In this document: piece after piece, positions 36,702 to 44,005 of the stretch
Numbering within the stretch: the stretch's first letter is position 1
How the letters are laid out: each line of letters begins with the position of its first letter
NCBI GenBank assembly: GCA_017409785.1
Contig: JAFQSD010000001.1
Coordinates: 62,001-126,000, forward strand
Reading direction: 5' to 3'
DNA from: Bacilli bacterium
GTDB taxonomy: Bacteria > Bacillota_I > Bacilli_A > RF39 > UBA660
DNA: 64,000 bases
Made by a program: the position numbers and the translations under genes
Notes under the pieces: model-generated
The model's database searches: none
What the model was told of the DNA's origin: nothing
The model's input: only the letters and a program-made list of their open reading frames with translations

Positions 36702-36809
36702 TAAGAAAAGCACTCAATCTGTCATAGATTAAGTGCAACACCATATATGGTAAGTACTCAACTCGGACAAGTTAAGTCTTCCTTTTTATTATATTCAAGT
36801 TTCCTTGAC
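36702..36809 (-). ncRNA. candidate antisense RNA, about 108 nt
   Basis: Bounded by the minus-strand promoter at 36816-36844 and a terminator: GCACTTAATCT pairs with AGATTGAGTGC (36736-36726 with 36720-36710, one T.G pair) followed by TTTTCTT. Internal stems are CAAG-GAAA-CTTG and ACTTAACT/AGTTGAGT (36777-36770 with 36763-36756). Both longer stems contain G.U pairs on the minus strand but C.A mismatches on the plus strand, so the minus-strand RNA is the structured product. Confidence 0.6.
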
Positions 36810-36815
36810 GAATAC

Positions 36816-36844
36816 ATTATATCATAGAAGGGCATAAATATCAA
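36816..36844 (-). promoter_or_regulatory. antisense RNA promoter
   Basis: On the minus strand TTGATA (36844-36839) and TATAAT (36821-36816), spacing 17 bp. Confidence 0.75.
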
Positions 36845-36873
36845 TCTCCTGCCATAAAAATTAAAATTACCCC

Positions 36874-36902
36874 TTGTCAAAAATAATAACTTATAGTATA
36901 TT
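36874..36902 (+). promoter_or_regulatory. ABC transporter promoter
   Basis: TTGTCA (36874-36879) and TATATT (36897-36902), spacing 17 bp. Confidence 0.7.
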
Positions 36903-36929
36903 GATTTTGACGTTTTTGCAAATTTAGTT

Positions 36930-36968
36930 ACATATGACCCCTACTACATAGGAATATGTGGCTTTTTT
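36930..36968 (+). terminator. leader hairpin with T run before the ABC operon
   Basis: ACATAT (36930-36935) pairs with ATATGT (36954-36959), enclosing CCTA/TAGG (36940-36943 with 36949-36952), followed by GGC and T6 (36963-36968). It lies between promoter and start codon, so it may act as an attenuator. Confidence 0.5.
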
Positions 36969-36991
36969 GCGTTGAAAGGAGAGTGAGAAAA

Positions 36992-37972
36992 ATGTCGTAC
37001 ATCGAGGTTAATCACATAACTAAATCCTTCAAGGTAGCCAAGAAGAAAAGTGGATTGAAAGAATCATTTAAATCCTTCTTCAAGAGAGACTATAAAATAG
37101 TCGAAGCTGTCAAGGATATCTCGTTTTCAATCGAAAAAGGAGAGATAGTTGGTTACATTGGACCAAATGGAGCAGGAAAATCTACAACGATAAAAATTCT
37201 AAGTGGAATTCTAACTCCAGACTCAGGTAAATGTAAGGTAGGTAAACACACACCTTGGCAAGACCGTAAAGAATACGTTAAGAAAATTGGCGTAGTCTTT
37301 GGCCAAAGGAGTCAGTTATGGTGGGACATCCCTGCAGAAGATACTTTTGATTTACTAAAGGATATCTATGATATTCCTGAAGAAAGGTATCTAAAAACCA
37401 AAGAAGAATTAGTTGAAAAACTAAATCTTAAAGACATCATTAACGTACCTGTTAGACAATTAAGTCTAGGGCAACGAATGCGCTGCGAAATTGCTGCATC
37501 ACTTCTACATGAACCAGAAATTCTGTTCTTAGATGAGCCGACAATCGGCTTAGATGCTATCTCCAAACAACTTGTAAGAGACTTTATAAAACGAATCAAC
37601 AAAGAGAAAAAAACAACAATAATCCTTACAACACACGATATGAGTGATATTGATGCACTAGCAAAAAGAATCATTCTTATCGGTAAAGGACAAGTTTTAT
37701 ACGATGGTTCTCTACAAAAATTAAAAAACAACTACGCAAACAAAAAATACATCAGTGTAAACACAAAAGATGCCATAAACATAAGAACTAAGGGTGTCTT
37801 GAAGAAAGAGAAGACTAAATATGGCTATTCATTCATAATAGACTCTAAACAGTTAAACATCTCAGAATTCTTAAACATCATTTCTAAAAAAGTCCAAATC
37901 GAAGATGTTGAAATTGATAATGAAAACCTAGATAACATGATCGTTAATCTATATGAGGACTTAAAAATATGA
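36992..37972 (+). CDS. ABC-2 type exporter, ATP-binding protein
   Basis: 326 residues: Walker A GPNGAGKST, Q-loop, signature LSLGQRMR, Walker B ILFLDEPTIGLD, H-loop TTHD, and a C-terminal extension of about 90 residues. With the two following permeases it forms the trio seen in COG4586/4587/3694 uncharacterised exporters. The start at 36992 is 10 nt after AAAGGAG; an extension to 36956 would translate the leader hairpin and is rejected. Overlaps the next gene by 4 bp. Confidence 0.9.
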   Translation: MSYIEVNHITKSFKVAKKKSGLKESFKSFFKRDYKIVEAVKDISFSIEKGEIVGYIGPNGAGKSTTIKILSGILTPDSGKCKVGKHTPWQDRKEYVKKIGVVFGQRSQLWWDIPAEDTFDLLKDIYDIPEERYLKTKEELVEKLNLKDIINVPVRQLSLGQRMRCEIAASLLHEPEILFLDEPTIGLDAISKQLVRDFIKRINKEKKTTIILTTHDMSDIDALAKRIILIGKGQVLYDGSLQKLKNNYANKKYISVNTKDAINIRTKGVLKKEKTKYGYSFIIDSKQLNISEFLNIISKKVQIEDVEIDNENLDNMIVNLYEDLKI

Positions 37973-38772
37973 GAGCCTACTTATCATACTTTAAGTTACG
38001 TTTTATAACACATCTTCAATATCGTGCAGCAGCCTGGGCAGGTATTGCTACACAAGTCTTTTTTGGATTTGTCTACATCATGGTCTACATAGCTTTCTAT
38101 GAATCAGGAAGTGCTTCCTTACCAATGGAACTACCACAATTAATAACCTATATTTGGTTAAATCAAGCACTTCTTTCCCTTGTAAATTTATTTTATAAGG
38201 ATCAAGAATTATTTAGTCTAGTAAAAACAGGTAATATTGTTTATGAACTTGCAAGACCAAAGAATCTATACTTTATGTGGTATTTCAAAATTATAGGTGA
38301 AAGATTATCAAAAGTTGTCTTACGTGCAATTCCATTTATAATCTTTCTAATCTTCTTACCTGAACCATACAAAATATCTCTTCCGGCATCAACAGGACAC
38401 TTTATTTTGTTCCTATCTACTATGACAGCAGGAACACTACTAATGACATCAATTATTGCCTTATATCCAATAATCACAATGCATACACTAAATGAAAAAG
38501 GAGTAGTTGGAATTATAATATCGATCTCTGACATCTTTTCAGGATTAGTAGTACCAATTCCATTCTTTCCAAAATTTCTACAAACAATTTCCAAGTGTAT
38601 GCCATTCCAATATGTAAGCGATTTACCATTTAGAATCTATGTTGGAAATATTGGAATAGAACAAGGCATAGAAGGATTATTAATCCAATTAATTTGGATT
38701 ATAATTCTAATGCTTCTTGGATACATCCTAATGCAAAAATCTCTAAAAAAAGTAGTCGTTCAAGGAGGATAA
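37969..38772 (+). CDS. ABC-2 type permease, first subunit
   Basis: 267 residues with six predicted membrane helices and the ABC-2 arrangement (YFKLRFITHLQYRAAAW at the N-terminus, interface RPKNLYFMW, ending in a basic tail). ATGA overlap with the ATPase gene. Substrate cannot be read from sequence. Confidence 0.85.
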   Translation: MRAYLSYFKLRFITHLQYRAAAWAGIATQVFFGFVYIMVYIAFYESGSASLPMELPQLITYIWLNQALLSLVNLFYKDQELFSLVKTGNIVYELARPKNLYFMWYFKIIGERLSKVVLRAIPFIIFLIFLPEPYKISLPASTGHFILFLSTMTAGTLLMTSIIALYPIITMHTLNEKGVVGIIISISDIFSGLVVPIPFFPKFLQTISKCMPFQYVSDLPFRIYVGNIGIEQGIEGLLIQLIWIIILMLLGYILMQKSLKKVVVQGG

Positions 38773-38778
38773 ATTAAA

Positions 38779-39555
38779 ATGAAAGTCTATTTGAAACAAA
38801 TGGGCCTTCACTTAAAATCCTTATTAGAATATAAAGCATCTTTCATAACATCATTCTTTTCTCAAATAATAGTTTTCTTCTCATATTACTTTATAATATT
38901 AGCTTTATTTACAAAGTTTGATAATATTAAAGGATTCACATTATACGAAGTACTATTATGTTTTGCTGTAATCCAATTTGGCTTTGCTTTCAATGAAAGC
39001 TTTGCCAGAGGGTTAGATCATTTTGACGAACTAATTATAAAAGGTGATTTTGATAGAATTCTCTTAAAACCAAAGAACATCCTTTTACAAGTATGTAGTT
39101 ATGAAGCAGACTATACAAAAGTATCAAGACTATTACAATCACTAATAGTTCTAGTAATTGCCTTAATAAATTTAAATATTTCATGGACAATTCCAAAAAT
39201 AATAACATTACTTTTAATGTTATTATCAGCCATAGCTGTTTTCTTCTCGATATTCTTACTAGCAGCATCTTATTGTTTCATAACAGTTCAAGGTCTAGAA
39301 GTAAGAAATGTCTTTACAGCCGGAGGAAAACATATGGCTCAATATCCAATAGGAGTATTTAAAAAAGGCTTTGTTTACTTCTTTACTTTTGTAATTCCAT
39401 ATGCATTTGTAAACTATTATCCATTACTATATTTTTTAGGTAGAACAAATAATCCATTATGTATGTTATCTCCACTATTAGTATTTGTTTATCTAATCCC
39501 ATGCTTTATTATATTCTATAAGGGTACTAAGCGTTATGCTAGTGTAGGCTCCTAA
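38779..39555 (+). CDS. ABC-2 type permease, second subunit
   Basis: 258 residues, six predicted membrane helices; N-terminal KxYLKQMGLHLKSLLEYKASF and LLKPKN match the partner permease of this exporter class. AAGGAGG precedes the ATG, 6 bp after the previous stop. Last gene of the operon. Confidence 0.85.
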   Translation: MKVYLKQMGLHLKSLLEYKASFITSFFSQIIVFFSYYFIILALFTKFDNIKGFTLYEVLLCFAVIQFGFAFNESFARGLDHFDELIIKGDFDRILLKPKNILLQVCSYEADYTKVSRLLQSLIVLVIALINLNISWTIPKIITLLLMLLSAIAVFFSIFLLAASYCFITVQGLEVRNVFTAGGKHMAQYPIGVFKKGFVYFFTFVIPYAFVNYYPLLYFLGRTNNPLCMLSPLLVFVYLIPCFIIFYKGTKRYASVGS

Positions 39556-39559
39556 AATA

Positions 39560-39594
39560 AAAGGCAATATACCAAAAGTATATTGTCTTTTTTT
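39560..39594 (+). terminator. ABC operon terminator
   Basis: AAAGGCAATATAC (39560-39572) pairs with GTATATTGTCTTT (39578-39590), one G.T pair, then T. Confidence 0.92.
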
Positions 39595-39624
39595 GTCTAA
39601 TTTCTTTCTTTTATAATTTTCTTT

Positions 39625-39633
39625 TGTTATAAT
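39625..39633 (+). promoter_or_regulatory. extended -10 promoter of the dam-like gene
   Basis: TG-T-TATAAT at 39625-39633, 26 bp before the start codon; no clear -35. Confidence 0.6.
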
Positions 39634-39659
39634 AAAAACTGATGTTAGGAGGAATTTCT

Positions 39660-40517
39660 ATGTTAAAAGCAAAACCATTCGTTAAATGGGCTGGAGGAAA
39701 AAGACAAATAATTGATAAGCTATTAAAACTAGTTCCAGTAGAATATGATACTTATTATGAACCATTTGTAGGTGGAGGAGCATTACTATTTGAATTATCT
39801 CCCAAAAAAGCAGTAATAAATGACTCTAATAAAGAATTAATGAATGTATATAAAATTCTTTCTACAGATAAAGGTTATGAAGAAACATTAAAACTTCTTA
39901 ATACTTATGAAAAGAAACATGATGAAGCATTCTATTATAAAATTAGAAATCTAGATAAAGACAAAGAAAAATTTGCTAAGTTAAACGACTATGAGAGAGC
40001 AGCAAGAACAATTTATCTAAATAAAGCATGTTTTAATGGATTATATCGAGTTAATAGTAAAGGTGAATTTAATGTTCCATTCAATAAGAAATTAAAGATT
40101 AATACATATGATGGGCAAAATATGACTTTAGCATACGTTTACTTCCAAACAAATAAAATAACAATGTTATCAACTGATTTCGAAGAAGCTGTTAAAGATG
40201 CTAAAAAAGGAGATTTCATTTATTTTGATCCTCCATATGATTCAGAAAATGATGATACATTTAATAGTTATACTGAAGAAGGCTTTGGTAAAGAAGAACA
40301 AAGAAGACTTGCTAGAGTATATAAAGAACTATCCGATAGAGGATGCTACGTAATGTTATCAAATCATAATACAACACTAATTAATGAATTGTATAATGAA
40401 TTTAATATTCATGTAATAAGCGCTAAACGTAACATTAACTCTAAAGGAGAAAAAAGAGGAAAAGTCGAAGAAGTAATAATAACAAATTACGAAATAGATA
40501 TGAATTTAGAAGACTAG
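39660..40517 (+). CDS. dam: Dam-type DNA adenine N6-methyltransferase (orphan)
   Basis: 285 residues of the D12 class: KPFVKWAGGKRQI, FVGGGALLF (SAM site), LNKACFNGLYRVN with GEFNVPF, and catalytic DPPY near residue 190, in the motif order of Dam/DpnM. Expected target GATC, methylated on adenine. No endonuclease gene adjoins, so it looks solitary and may act in replication control, mismatch repair or regulation. Start ATG 39660 after TTAGGAGG; the upstream in-frame ATG at 39642 lies before the Shine-Dalgarno. Confidence 0.9.
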   Translation: MLKAKPFVKWAGGKRQIIDKLLKLVPVEYDTYYEPFVGGGALLFELSPKKAVINDSNKELMNVYKILSTDKGYEETLKLLNTYEKKHDEAFYYKIRNLDKDKEKFAKLNDYERAARTIYLNKACFNGLYRVNSKGEFNVPFNKKLKINTYDGQNMTLAYVYFQTNKITMLSTDFEEAVKDAKKGDFIYFDPPYDSENDDTFNSYTEEGFGKEEQRRLARVYKELSDRGCYVMLSNHNTTLINELYNEFNIHVISAKRNINSKGEKRGKVEEVIITNYEIDMNLED

Positions 40518-40533
40518 AAAACTAGTCTTTTTT
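40510..40533 (+). terminator. dam terminator
   Basis: AAGACTAG (40510-40517) pairs with CTAGTCTT (40522-40529), then T; overlaps the stop. Confidence 0.85.
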
Positions 40534-40540
40534 CTTTTTC

Positions 40541-40569
40541 TTGCGAAAAAAATACATTTATGATATAAT
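40541..40569 (+). promoter_or_regulatory. promoter of small ORF and lipoprotein
   Basis: TTGCGA (40541-40546) and TATAAT (40564-40569), spacing 17 bp. Confidence 0.75.
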
Positions 40570-40596
40570 ATGCGCCAAAGAAAGGAGAGGGATGAA

Positions 40597-40707
40597 ATGA
40601 TAATACCTATTAAGAAAAAAAGAGGCATTAGAAAAGTTACACGTAACAAATTATTTTTTGACCTCTCAGGTATAATTTTCGAGGACTTACCGGTTACTTA
40701 CTTATAA
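40597..40707 (+). CDS. 36-residue basic small protein
   Basis: ATG 40597 follows AAAGGAGAGG (40581-40590) by 6 nt, right after a strong promoter. The product starts MIIPIKKKRGIRKVTRNK, then turns hydrophobic/acidic (LFFDLSGIIFEDLPVTYL). It ends 28 bp before the lipoprotein gene, so it could be a leader peptide or an independent small protein. A GTTAC/GTAAC hairpin lies in its coding region. No family recognised. Confidence 0.6.
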   Translation: MIIPIKKKRGIRKVTRNKLFFDLSGIIFEDLPVTYL

Positions 40708-40735
40708 AATATAAGAAAGAAACGAGGTAAAGAAA

Positions 40736-41602
40736 GTGAAATTAACATTAAAGAAAAAATTATTTTTAATATTATTAACAACAACAGGAGTATCATTAAC
40801 ATCATGTGGAAAAGAAGGACATACTGATATGTATTCAGTATCATTAACAAAACTAAGTCAAGCAAGTAATGATGAAACATTACTAGATGAAATAATGACA
40901 TTACAAGAAGAAGTTGCAGTACGTGAGCCAAAAGATAGATATACTTATAATAAAGATTTAGTTGAATCATTAGATAGATTAGAATTATATACAAAAAGAT
41001 TAGTTCAACTAAAAGAAGCAGGAATAAAAGATAAAGATGAAGAGTCAAAGAAAATGCCAGCACTTGAAAGACAACAAATTCTTTTAGAAATTACATCAGA
41101 AGAATTAGGACAATTAATAGAAAAATACCAAAGCAATGATTTAACTGATGAAGAAAAATCTATAATTGAAACAGAACTAAAATTTTTATTTGATCATGAC
41201 CAAACTTGGTTACAAGTTAACGGTAGAGAATTAATGTTAAGTGGATTAACAAGAACAATTAAAGCAGCAGCATGTGCAATAAGTGGTGGTAAAGTGAGTG
41301 CATATGATAATTGCTCATATGAAGCCGAAGATGATAAAAAACAATATCAAATAAGTGTACCAGATGAAATTTGGAACATAAAAAAATATATAATCAATGA
41401 AGATTCTGGAGTATTCTATGAATGTTTAGAACTAATTGATTCTCTAAGCAGAAAAACAAGAGCAAGTAGTCAAGAACTTGCTCAAGGAATAAGCATTATG
41501 AAAGAATGTATTGTTTCTCCAGTAACAACTAATGATGATAATGTTATAGTTCCAACAATAACAAAAGAAGCTGCAATTCAAAAAGTAAAATCATATAAAT
41601 AA
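40736..41602 (+). CDS. lipoprotein of unknown function
   Basis: 288 residues with a type II signal peptide: MKLTLKKK, hydrophobic core, lipobox LTSC with Cys24 as the lipidated residue. The mature part is helical and charged, with several Cys in the middle (AAACAIS, YDNCSYE) and no enzyme motif seen. Start GTG 40736 after GAGGT at 10 nt. Downstream of the 36-residue ORF from a shared promoter. Attached to the outer face of the membrane. Confidence 0.8.
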   Translation: MKLTLKKKLFLILLTTTGVSLTSCGKEGHTDMYSVSLTKLSQASNDETLLDEIMTLQEEVAVREPKDRYTYNKDLVESLDRLELYTKRLVQLKEAGIKDKDEESKKMPALERQQILLEITSEELGQLIEKYQSNDLTDEEKSIIETELKFLFDHDQTWLQVNGRELMLSGLTRTIKAAACAISGGKVSAYDNCSYEAEDDKKQYQISVPDEIWNIKKYIINEDSGVFYECLELIDSLSRKTRASSQELAQGISIMKECIVSPVTTNDDNVIVPTITKEAAIQKVKSYK

Positions 41603-41632
41603 AAGAAGAAAGTAAAACTTTCTTCTTTTTTT
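41601..41632 (+). terminator. lipoprotein gene terminator
   Basis: AAAAGAAGAAAG (41601-41612) pairs with CTTTCTTCTTTT (41618-41629), then T. Confidence 0.92.
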
Positions 41633-41725
41633 GTATACAAAATAAGTAATAAAATTTATTTAAATGTAAAAGTTTGTAAACAAAAAATAAAATACTAAAA
41701 TATAGGTTTTAATCGAGCGAGAATA

Positions 41726-41753
41726 TTGACAAAAAATGTCGAAATGTTATAAT
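41726..41753 (+). promoter_or_regulatory. island promoter P1 with 0A-box-like element
   Basis: TTGACA (41726-41731) and extended TG-T-TATAAT (-10 at 41748-41753), spacing 16 bp. The spacer contains TGTCGAA (41737-41743), identical to the Spo0A box consensus, and 17 of 19 bases from TATTG to TGTCGA match promoter P2 at 54433. Confidence 0.8.
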
Positions 41754-41754
41754 T

Positions 41755-41775
41755 ATATTGTATTATAAACAATAT
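41755..41775 (+). promoter_or_regulatory. inverted repeat at the P1 transcription start
   Basis: ATATTGT (41755-41761) and ACAATAT (41769-41775), perfect 7-bp arms with 7-nt spacer, immediately downstream of the -10: operator or 5' RNA hairpin. Confidence 0.5.
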
Positions 41776-41823
41776 CATAGAGTAGTGTATAGTATGAGAG
41801 GATAAAGGTAAGGTTGATGAAAT

Positions 41824-42516
41824 ATGCAGAATAAAAAAGACGTAAAAAAATTTATGCTCGAGAAAAGAATCAAAAAGATTCTATTCTTAGTTCTCCTTTT
41901 CATTTTCTTACTGCTTTTAATTCTATACTACACAATTGGTATTATTTATAGTAGAGGCAATTTTAGCATCACGCTAGATAAAAATTTGTACTTCGATGAT
42001 GGATTAATCATTTACGATGATCCAACATATAAGGTGTACAGGAATGAGTTGTTTGCCGAGGCTCCAGCAACTTTTGATAACGTATCACACAAGTGGTTGC
42101 CTGAAGATATCGACAAACAGGGTGGAGGTTCACATAATGGTGAAAACTACCTAGCCTATACATTTTATGTTGAAAACACCGGAACTGATGTATCTGATTA
42201 TTGGAACGAAGTAATCATCACAGACGTTATCAAAAACGTTGATGATGCCGTACGAGTTAGAATTTACAAAGACGGAGAATATGTTACTTATGCAAAGATG
42301 GGAGCAAACGGAGAGCCTGAAAAAGGAACTGTTGCTTTCCAAGATGACCAAACGGTTGCATTAGTACATACAGAAAGTATCCAACCAGGAGAAATTCATG
42401 AGTACACATTAGTACTATGGGTTGAAGGTGCAGATCCTGAGTGCACTGACAACATCTTAGGTGGAGAATTCAAAGTTGAAATGCAATTCTACTCAGAACA
42501 CGTAGAAGAAAAATAG
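41824..42516 (+). CDS. membrane-anchored TasA-like protein, first gene of the island
   Basis: 230 residues: Lys-rich cytoplasmic start, one long membrane helix (about 18-41), then an extracellular beta domain. YTFYVENTGTDVSDYW and the ending YTLVLWVEGADPECTD...LGGEFKVEMQF fit the beta-sandwich of SipW-dependent fibre proteins; WVEGADPEC parallels YIEGQDVDN in the downstream subunits. No AWF motif after the helix, so it may stay anchored and act as a base or minor subunit. Shine-Dalgarno AAGGT. First gene behind P1. Confidence 0.7.
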   Translation: MQNKKDVKKFMLEKRIKKILFLVLLFIFLLLLILYYTIGIIYSRGNFSITLDKNLYFDDGLIIYDDPTYKVYRNELFAEAPATFDNVSHKWLPEDIDKQGGGSHNGENYLAYTFYVENTGTDVSDYWNEVIITDVIKNVDDAVRVRIYKDGEYVTYAKMGANGEPEKGTVAFQDDQTVALVHTESIQPGEIHEYTLVLWVEGADPECTDNILGGEFKVEMQFYSEHVEEK

Positions 42517-42532
42517 AAGGAGAAAAGACATT

Positions 42533-43969
42533 ATGGCAAAAAGAAACAAAAAACATGAAAAACGCGTTAAAAAGTTAATTGTTATTTGCGTACTTAGTGC
42601 AATAATTTTAACTGTATCAACTTATGCATGGTTTATTGGTATGCAAACAGTTAGTGTTAATGCATTTGAAGTTGAAATCGCTGCTGCTGATGGTTTAGCT
42701 TTATCAGTAACTGGTGAAAAAGATTCATTCTCAGATACAGTAACAATTAATGGAACAACAGCAAACATCGAAGAGATTAACTCAAAATACAAAGACAACA
42801 CAAATAGTTGGACAAGCCTTGAACCAATCTCTACAGTTGGAGCAATGAACTCAGATGCTAGTAGAATGGTTATTTATGAAAAGAGTAGTCTAACAGCATC
42901 TGCAGGAGGATACAGATTATTATCTGAAGTGTTAGATAATACAACAGAAGGAGAAGCAAACGGATACGTAGCATTTGACTTATTCGTTAAAAACTTATCA
43001 GGAGAAGCTTACTACTCAACAAATGATGTAGAAAATGAAGAAGCAATTTACTTAACAGTAGATTCTAACGTTTCAGTTTCAACATCAGGAGTAGAAAATA
43101 CAGGTATCGAAAACTCAGTTCGTGTAGCATTTGCTCAAATCGGACGTGTTAAATCAGATGCAGAAACAGCAGCAATTCAAGGAATCTCTTGTGCTGATGA
43201 TTCTACAAATAAAGTTACAGGAATTTGTAGAACAGCAACAATCTGGGAACCAAACGATACTAAACACGTAGCAAACGCTATTAGTTGGTATAACTCATCT
43301 TGTGGTAAGAGAACTGCAGATACTACATTTGGTGCAAAAGGAACTTGTACATCAGTAACTGATGGAGAATTCTATGAAACATATGCAGTAAACAAAGCAA
43401 TTACAGAAAACAAAAAAGATGATAATAGAGATTACGAAGTAGATGTATATGATGGTACATATAATACATATGAACAATCAACTACTGATGGATATCTAAA
43501 GAATGTAGATACTATTACAGATAGTGAAAAAATCAAAACTGGAACATCTCGTCCAGAATTCATGACATTAGCTCCAAACAGTATTACTAAAGTAAGAGTA
43601 TATGTATATATTGAAGGACAAGACGTTGATAACTATGACTTCGCTTCACTTGGAAAAGCAATCACAGTTAACTTTGGATTCACTAAAGAAAGATTCTATG
43701 CTGAAGACATTAACTATGATGATGATCCAGAATTAGATGAAGACTTATATAGAAATTACCGTATAACTTATGAAGGTTCTAGTCAAGAAAACGTTAAAGA
43801 TTTACCAACTGGTGTAACATATAAACATTCAACAACAACTTTAACAATTCCAAGAACATTAAGAACATCATTTGAATTTACTGATAATGGAAATACAATG
43901 GTAGCTACACCAGCAGTTGCAGCTGATGGAACAATTAACTGGACAGTAGCAGCTAAACAATCAGCTTAA
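42533..43969 (+). CDS. putative major fibre subunit 1 (TasA/camelysin-like)
   Basis: 478 residues: Lys/Arg-rich start, hydrophobic segment with LTVSTYAWFIGMQT (about 24-38), the SipW-type cleavage region, and a long beta-rich extracellular part. Conserved with the next gene: IENSVRVAFAQIGRV, ATIWEPN, two Cys pairs around it (ISC...GIC; SSC...GTC), and LAPNSITKVRVYVYIEGQD. Codons often end in C (AAC, TTC, ATC), as in rpsO, pnp and thrS, suggesting high expression. Good Shine-Dalgarno AAGGAG. Filament formation is inferred, not shown. Confidence 0.75.
   Translation: MAKRNKKHEKRVKKLIVICVLSAIILTVSTYAWFIGMQTVSVNAFEVEIAAADGLALSVTGEKDSFSDTVTINGTTANIEEINSKYKDNTNSWTSLEPISTVGAMNSDASRMVIYEKSSLTASAGGYRLLSEVLDNTTEGEANGYVAFDLFVKNLSGEAYYSTNDVENEEAIYLTVDSNVSVSTSGVENTGIENSVRVAFAQIGRVKSDAETAAIQGISCADDSTNKVTGICRTATIWEPNDTKHVANAISWYNSSCGKRTADTTFGAKGTCTSVTDGEFYETYAVNKAITENKKDDNRDYEVDVYDGTYNTYEQSTTDGYLKNVDTITDSEKIKTGTSRPEFMTLAPNSITKVRVYVYIEGQDVDNYDFASLGKAITVNFGFTKERFYAEDINYDDDPELDEDLYRNYRITYEGSSQENVKDLPTGVTYKHSTTTLTIPRTLRTSFEFTDNGNTMVATPAVAADGTINWTVAAKQSA
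42609..42654 (+). repeat. 46-bp identity between subunit genes, copy 1
   Basis: Identical to 44079-44124 across the segment encoding the signal region; a second identical tract of 42 bp is 43109-43150 versus 44591-44632. Confidence 0.85.
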
Positions 43970-44005
43970 GAATTACATACTTAAAATATATAATGGAGGA
44001 AAAGT

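Noticed and set aside
36741..36750. CCATATATGG palindrome as a transposon end or attachment site
   Set aside because: It lies inside the candidate antisense RNA, has no direct repeat or transposase nearby, and short AT palindromes are common here.
39660..40517. Dam-like gene as part of a restriction-modification system
   Set aside because: Neighbours are an exporter operon and a lipoprotein; no endonuclease gene is near.
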